Shown here: positions 59,524-64,000 of the stretch, piece by piece
How the letters are laid out: each line of letters begins with the position of its first letter
Numbering within the stretch: the stretch's first letter is position 1
Assembly: GCF_047718555.1 (NCBI RefSeq)
Contig: NZ_JBDNRK010000013.1
Location: 25,819 to 89,818 of the forward strand
Direction: 5' to 3'
Length of the DNA: 64,000 nucleotides
Origin: Clostridium_I sp047718555
Lineage (GTDB): Bacteria > Bacillota > Clostridia > Clostridiales > Clostridiaceae
Made by a program: the position numbers and the translations under genes
The notes under the pieces: model-generated
The model's input: only the letters and a program-made list of their open reading frames with translations
What the model was told of the DNA's origin: nothing
Database searches by the model: none

Positions 59524-60873
59524 ATGAATGTAATTATTTTAATGTCTGATGAGCATAATCCTTTTTTTTCATCAATTTATGGTCACCCTTTTATAAAGAC
59601 ACCAAATATGGACATAATGGCAAGAAATGGTACATTATTTAAAAATGCATACTGTCCTTCGCCACTTTGCATGCCAAGTAGATCTGCATTCATTACAGGA
59701 AAGAGAACTCATGAATTACAAACATATAGTAATTGTAATGTAAATATTGATGATAGTGCTACAACTTATGGAGCTGATTTATCGAAACAGGGTGTATATA
59801 CTGCCTATATAGGAAAAACTGATGTTCATGCTCCAAGTAATAAATTGGGTTTTGATGAGATGATACTAGCAAAGGATCGTAAGCTTCCTGGGGATACTAA
59901 TTTTATACGCAGACCTCTTAAAATACGTGAAGATGCAGATAAGAGAGCTGGTAATTATGGACCTAAGGAGAAGCCTTATACAAAAGATATCAATTGCATT
60001 GATGCAGCAGTTGAATGGATTAATACTAAAGGGAAAGAACTTAAAAAGCCCTGGGTATTGACCATAAATGTGCTGAATCCTCATTTTCCAACGTTTACTA
60101 CACAAAAGTTATGGGATATGTATCCGCAAGGAGGAGACTTGCCTGAGTATGGTGAAGAATGGGAAAGCAGCAGGCATCCATACGCTGTGGACTTAAAAGC
60201 TCATTTTAAAACTAAAAATTTTTCTGAAAAAGATAAAAGAGGTATTAGAAGAGGATATCTTGCATGTATCACTTTTGTTGATATACAAATTGGTAGGATT
60301 CTTCAAGCGCTCATGGATAATGGAATTAAGGATAATACAGATTTTATTTACACTTCAGATCATGGTGATATGATGGGAAAATTTGGGCTATGGTGGAAAT
60401 GTTCTCTTTATGAGGATTCGGTAAGAATACCTTGTATTGCAACAGGACCTAGTTTTGAAAAGGGAAAAGTAGTTGATACTCCAGTAGATCTTTTGGATGT
60501 GTACGCAACAATTTTTAAGTCTACAGGTGGAAAATATCCTGATGGAAGAAGTGGTAGGGCACTGCAGGATATTCCTATGAATGATTCTAATAAAGTGATT
60601 TTTTCGGAATACCATGGTCATGGAACTCGTTCTGGGGCTTTTATGATCAGAAAGGGTGATTGGAAATTAATATTCTATACTGAAGCTCCCAAACAATTAT
60701 TTAATCTTGCTGTGGATCCAGATGAACTGAAAAATGTCTATAGTGAAAATATTGAAAAAGCTAAGGAACTTGAGATAGAATTAAGAAAAATTTGTGATCC
60801 AGAAAAGGAGAATGAGAAAGCTCATCTTTTTCAGGAAAAGCAAAAAAGATTTCTAGAACTTAAGGATAAATAA
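59524..60873 (+). CDS. Sulfatase, cysteine-type (formylglycine-dependent) 2
   Basis: A 449-residue sulfatase with ILMSDEHNPFFSSIYG at the N-terminus, C-x-P-x-R in SPLCMPSRSAFITGKR near residue 51, HAPSNKLGFDE near 102 and YTSDHGDMMGKFG near 281. It differs from sulfatase 1 in most loops, so a different ester is likely. AGGGAG precedes ATG by about 14 bases. It is the last gene of the 55788 operon. No membrane or secretion signal. Confidence 0.85.
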   Translation: MNVIILMSDEHNPFFSSIYGHPFIKTPNMDIMARNGTLFKNAYCPSPLCMPSRSAFITGKRTHELQTYSNCNVNIDDSATTYGADLSKQGVYTAYIGKTDVHAPSNKLGFDEMILAKDRKLPGDTNFIRRPLKIREDADKRAGNYGPKEKPYTKDINCIDAAVEWINTKGKELKKPWVLTINVLNPHFPTFTTQKLWDMYPQGGDLPEYGEEWESSRHPYAVDLKAHFKTKNFSEKDKRGIRRGYLACITFVDIQIGRILQALMDNGIKDNTDFIYTSDHGDMMGKFGLWWKCSLYEDSVRIPCIATGPSFEKGKVVDTPVDLLDVYATIFKSTGGKYPDGRSGRALQDIPMNDSNKVIFSEYHGHGTRSGAFMIRKGDWKLIFYTEAPKQLFNLAVDPDELKNVYSENIEKAKELEIELRKICDPEKENEKAHLFQEKQKRFLELKDK

Positions 60874-61089
60874 ATTAGCATTAAGTTACTTAAAAGAACT
60901 AAAATTGTGTACGTAAAAATTTATTGAAGTGTCAAAATTAATTCATCTAAAATATAAGTATTGGAAATGATTTAGTCATTGTAAAGGTACTTAGAGAAGA
61001 TATATGAAACTATTTGTGGATAAAAAATGGGCTTAAATTGTTAGTGTAAATTTTATGAGGAATTTTTCGATTAGATGGGGGGAATTATT

Positions 61090-62247
61090 TTGCTATATAG
61101 AAAGTATGGAAAAACAAATGAAAATGTTTCAATTTTAGGTTTTGGATGTATGAGATTGCCTATTATTGGTGGAGATAGAACTAAAATTGATGAAGAGAAA
61201 GCTATAGAGATGATTCATTATGCTATTGATAAAGGAGTTAATTATATAGATACTGCTTATCCATACCATGGAAATGGCAGAGAGAGAGGAGGACAGAGTG
61301 AACCTTTTGTAGGTAGAGCTTTAAAGGATGGATATAGGGAGAAAGTTAATTTAGCCACAAAGCTTCCAAGTTGGCTTATAAAAACTAGAGAAGATATGGA
61401 TAAATATCTGAATGAGCAATTAGAACGTCTTCAAACAGACAGAATAGATTTCTATTTAGTTCATTCTCTTAACACAGGTACTTGGGAAAATTTAAAGAAG
61501 TTAGGTATAAATGAATTTTTAGACTCAGCAATAAAGGATGGAAGAATAAGATATGCAGGATTTTCATTTCATGATAGATTACCTTTGTTTAAGGAAATAG
61601 TTGATTACTATGATTGGTCATTTTGTCAGATTCAATATAATTATTTAGATGAAAACTATCAAGCTGGAAGAGAAGGATTAGAATATGCAGCTAATAAGGG
61701 ATTAGGCATTGCTATTATGGAACCTCTTAGGGGAGGTAAAATAGTTAAAAGTCTTCCAGATAAAGCTGTGAGTGCTTTTAATGAAGCAGATGTGAAAAGA
61801 TCACCTGCTGAATGGGCTTTAAGGTGGGTATGGAATCACCCAGAAGTTTCTGTAGTATTAAGTGGTATGAATGTTATGGATAATATCAATGAAAATATAA
61901 GAGTGGCAAATGAAGCGAAAGCTAATTCATTAACAGAGAAAGAATTAGCAATAATTGATAAGGTGAAAAATGCTTTTGAGGAAAGAATAAAAGTTAATTG
62001 TACAGCCTGTGAATATTGTATGCCTTGTCCATCAGGAGTAAATATTCCTAAGAATTTCACCATTTACAACGAATATAGCTTATTTGTTAATCCAGAGACA
62101 GAAAAAGAACTCAAAACTAGATATAGTTCACTAAAACCTGAAGAAAGAGCTTCCAAATGTGTAGCATGCGGTAAGTGTGAAAGCCATTGTCCACAAGCTA
62201 TTAAGATCCGTCAAGAATTAAAGAATGTTGTGGCAGTATTTCAATAA
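61090..62247 (+). CDS. Aldo/keto reductase with C-terminal [4Fe-4S] ferredoxin domain
   Basis: About 385 residues. The barrel starts LYRKYGKTNENVSILGFGCM, with catalytic Asp-Tyr in YIDTAYPYHG near 60 and the histidine in YLVHSL near 125. The C-terminal 80 residues hold CTACEYCMPCPSGVNIP and CVACGKCESHCPQAIKI, ligands for clusters. Clostridial members are oxidoreductases linking NAD(P)H or ferredoxin to a carbonyl. The longer frame from ATG 61075 begins inside the GGGGGGA ribosome site, so TTG 61090 is the likely start. There is no shared leader here. Confidence 0.85.
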   Translation: MLYRKYGKTNENVSILGFGCMRLPIIGGDRTKIDEEKAIEMIHYAIDKGVNYIDTAYPYHGNGRERGGQSEPFVGRALKDGYREKVNLATKLPSWLIKTREDMDKYLNEQLERLQTDRIDFYLVHSLNTGTWENLKKLGINEFLDSAIKDGRIRYAGFSFHDRLPLFKEIVDYYDWSFCQIQYNYLDENYQAGREGLEYAANKGLGIAIMEPLRGGKIVKSLPDKAVSAFNEADVKRSPAEWALRWVWNHPEVSVVLSGMNVMDNINENIRVANEAKANSLTEKELAIIDKVKNAFEERIKVNCTACEYCMPCPSGVNIPKNFTIYNEYSLFVNPETEKELKTRYSSLKPEERASKCVACGKCESHCPQAIKIRQELKNVVAVFQ

Positions 62248-62252
62248 ACAGA

Positions 62253-62281
62253 TTGACAATAATACTAATAAATGATATTAT
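62253..62281 (+). promoter_or_regulatory. Promoter of leader element 18
   Basis: TTGACA 62253-62258, 17 bases, TATTAT 62276-62281, just after the aldo/keto reductase stop. Confidence 0.75.
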
Positions 62282-62363
62282 TATATAAATTAGAAAAAAT
62301 GTTAATTTATATATATTTTACTAAAGAGCAAATAAATATATTAAATAAGGTAATTTAGAATTA

Positions 62364-62427
62364 GTTAACTAGAAATACTAGAGACTAATCTTTACACTGG
62401 AGAGGTAAGGATTAGTCTCTTTTATTT
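62364..62427 (+). promoter_or_regulatory. Shared leader element 18
   Basis: GTTAA, CTAG-AAATA-CTAG, AG, then ACTAATCTTTAC / GTAAGGATTAGT, CTCTTTTATTTT. Confidence 0.85.
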
Positions 62428-62531
62428 TAATTATAAATGTAGATTTAATAAAGTAGAATCAATTATATATAAATACCTATTATTTATATATGATTAATAT
62501 AAAATATTTTTTAAAAAAGGAGCAGTTAAGA

Positions 62532-63734
62532 ATGAGTGATATTAAAAATCAACTGTATAAAGAACTGGAAATTAAAAACGCTTTAAATGTTGAGGGAGTT
62601 AATGTTGATCCAAAAATTTTTGCTAATTTAGATTTGGGAGGAAAGTATCAGGAACAAATACACACTCTATTTGAGAATGATCGAGAACCACACGTAGGCA
62701 TACAATTTCCTGTAGGATTTTATTCACCAAATGGTTTTAGAATAGGATTCAAATGGGATAGAAGTTCAAAATATACTATTAACCATGATGGAAATAAGTA
62801 TTATCTTACAGAAAAAGGTAACGAAATATTTCCTATAGAGTTTTACGAACGTCCTAAATATTATGGGTTAAAAACTTCTGATGGTACAGAAATGTCACAT
62901 GTGGCTACTTATAATAGAGATGGTGCCATTGCAGTAGCATATAGTAATGAATGTGCTTTGAAAGAAAAAGGATTGGATTGTAAATACTGCAATATAAATG
63001 CAACAAAAGACAACTATGGGGAAAAGCAGAATATACAATGGAAATACCCTAAACAAATAGGTGAGACTGCAGCAGTCGCTTATAAGCTAGGTGCACGTCA
63101 TATAACAATTACTGGCGGTTTTATACCAGAAAGACGAGAGGTAGATTATTATATTGATGTGGCAGAGGCTATTAAAGAACATACAGGTTTGGAGGACTTC
63201 AATGGAACTGGTGTTATAGGAGCACCTATTGATTTAGAAGTTATTGATAAATATAAACAAGCAGGGTTTAGTACTATGGCAATGAATATTGAAATTTGGA
63301 ATAAAGATATTTTTAAAGCAATTTGTCCTGGAAAACAAGAACAGTGTGGTGGTTGGGATCATTGGGTTGAAGCATTGGAGTATGCTGTAAAGGTATTTGG
63401 CTATGGAAAAGTAAGATCAAATATAGTTGGTGGAATTGAGCCTAAAAATTCTACATTAGAAGGAGTAGAATACCTTGCATCTAAAGGAGTTATATGCATG
63501 GTAGGAGCATGGAACCCAAATCCAGGTTCAGAGTTAGAAGATCATCGTACTCCAAAAGCAGAATGGCATTGGGATATGGCAAAGAAAGTATTTGCTATAC
63601 AAAGAAAAGCTGGTTTTACTTATGAGCAATTATATAATTGTACTGCTGGTCCTAATTCTTTATGCCATGATTTTCACAGAATAGAGGAAGAACTGCTGCC
63701 AGTATTTAGGCAAAAAGCTATTGCTAATTGGTAA
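62532..63734 (+). CDS. Radical SAM protein, CX8CX2C family, paralogue 10
   Basis: A 400-residue member close to the 14459 and 16055 proteins, with cysteines 141, 150 and 153, here CALKEKGLDCKYC. TGGFIPERREVDYYIDVAEA, TGVIGAPIDL (glycine for alanine), EIWNKD and GGWDHW; GHRTPE is changed to DHRTPK. The frame extends to 62490, but AAAGGAG places the start at ATG 62532. Monocistronic, with no transporter genes adjacent inside the window, though some may follow beyond it. Confidence 0.85.
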   Translation: MSDIKNQLYKELEIKNALNVEGVNVDPKIFANLDLGGKYQEQIHTLFENDREPHVGIQFPVGFYSPNGFRIGFKWDRSSKYTINHDGNKYYLTEKGNEIFPIEFYERPKYYGLKTSDGTEMSHVATYNRDGAIAVAYSNECALKEKGLDCKYCNINATKDNYGEKQNIQWKYPKQIGETAAVAYKLGARHITITGGFIPERREVDYYIDVAEAIKEHTGLEDFNGTGVIGAPIDLEVIDKYKQAGFSTMAMNIEIWNKDIFKAICPGKQEQCGGWDHWVEALEYAVKVFGYGKVRSNIVGGIEPKNSTLEGVEYLASKGVICMVGAWNPNPGSELEDHRTPKAEWHWDMAKKVFAIQRKAGFTYEQLYNCTAGPNSLCHDFHRIEEELLPVFRQKAIANW

Positions 63735-63780
63735 ATGTAATATTTGATAGAAATTTTCATTAGTAGCAAAGCAGTGAAAA

Positions 63781-63822
63781 AAATTCTGTTTCTGTATTTG
63801 GTTCAGAAGCAGAATTCTTTAA
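63781..63822 (+). terminator. Terminator after paralogue 10
   Basis: AATTCTGTTTCTG pairs with CAGAAGCAGAATT (one G-T), followed by CTTTAATT. The remaining 63823-64000 shows no gene. Confidence 0.75.
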
Positions 63823-64000
63823 TTATCAATCAATTTCATTGTTTGGGAGTCTGCTTATTTAGCTACTGGTGGATGAATTATTTGAGAAGTGGCATTGTTA
63901 TATTTCACTTTAACAAGATGTGATTTAATATACGATAAACTTAGAATAAGACCAGCTAGTAAAAGTCAATATAAATTAAAAAAATAATTTATGAGTAAAA

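Noticed and set aside
5026..62427. Spaced short repeats as a CRISPR array or MITE family
   Set aside because: The copies are kilobases apart, always sense to the next gene, and their terminator arms differ while pairing is kept; that is a regulatory RNA pattern.
8276..62427. Shared leaders as T-box riboswitches
   Set aside because: They are only ~60-70 bases long and lack the T-box bulge sequence, specifier loop and AGAA-type stem I conserved segments.
14459..63734. Radical SAM paralogues as NifB, biotin synthase or anSME
   Set aside because: Cysteine spacing CX8CX2C and absence of further CxxC or SPASM cysteines do not fit those families.

Overview
The window is AT-rich, and nearly every gene lies on the + strand behind a strong GGAGG-type ribosome site. 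Its promoters are close to the TTGACA-N17-TATAAT consensus and its leaders are short and terminator-bearing. Together with the radical SAM, nitrogenase-like and 2-hydroxyacyl-CoA-dehydratase-like gene content, this points to the chromosome of a strictly anaerobic low-GC Firmicute, most likely Clostridium sensu stricto. I saw no rRNA, tRNA, CRISPR array or intact insertion sequence. There is one truncated transposase relic.

Layout. (1) 1-12.5 kb: the 3' part of a nitrogenase-like NifD/NifK-type pair followed by O-acetylhomoserine sulfhydrylase. This arrangement fits the methylthio-alkane reductase (Mar) route to methionine. Next come two small NifX-type proteins, an alpha/beta hydrolase, an MFS transporter behind a perfect 22-bp palindrome, and a GntR regulator. 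The block is then partly repeated in decayed form: a probable NifD-like relic, cysK, a MetY tail relic, two more NifX-type genes and a GntR relic. A SAM-I riboswitch upstream of a YezD-type small protein follows, with a ~120-bp inverted repeat around it. (2) 12.5-28 kb: an MFS transporter, three members of a large radical SAM family, a sulfonate-type (SsuABC-like) transporter split over several transcription units, a DHA2-type MFS transporter, and a cluster of 2-hydroxyacyl-CoA-dehydratase-type ATPase and [Fe-S] reductase genes, one of them a fusion. (3) 28-44 kb: further radical SAM paralogues with SsuABC-like modules and flavoproteins, an enolase-superfamily gene of foreign composition, and many gene relics. 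(4) 44-53.6 kb: SDR, MATE, adenine phosphoribosyltransferase, a nucleoside phosphorylase, then a compact operon of radical SAM, flavin-type split barrel, SsuA, SsuC, SsuB and radical SAM. (5) 53.6-64 kb: a lone SsuA-type lipoprotein with a GNAT, an operon with two cysteine-type sulfatases and a ceramidase-like hydrolase, a ferredoxin-domain aldo-keto reductase, and a final radical SAM gene.

Two things tie the window together. First, there are eleven homologous ~390-420-residue radical SAM proteins, all with an unusual CX8CX2C cluster motif, plus three relics. Most sit beside SsuA/B/C-type transporter genes, and no SsuD-type oxygen-dependent desulfonating monooxygenase is visible. Second, I count eighteen copies of one short leader: GUUGA, a 4-bp hairpin with a 5-nt loop (usually CUAG/CUAG, with compensatory variants), then AG, then an intrinsic terminator. 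These sit downstream of sigma-A promoters, and a second motif (ACAWATATGAATANTA-like) lies at the transcription start of several. My reading, an inference, is an anaerobic organosulfur-scavenging island: import of diverse sulfonates or other organosulfur compounds, oxygen-independent C-S bond cleavage by radical SAM and ATP-driven Fe-S reductases, then assimilation through CysK and MetY. A shared and apparently undescribed antitermination signal would control it. The region is evolutionarily restless, with segmental duplication, a ~660-bp gene-conversion tract and numerous decaying paralogue fragments.
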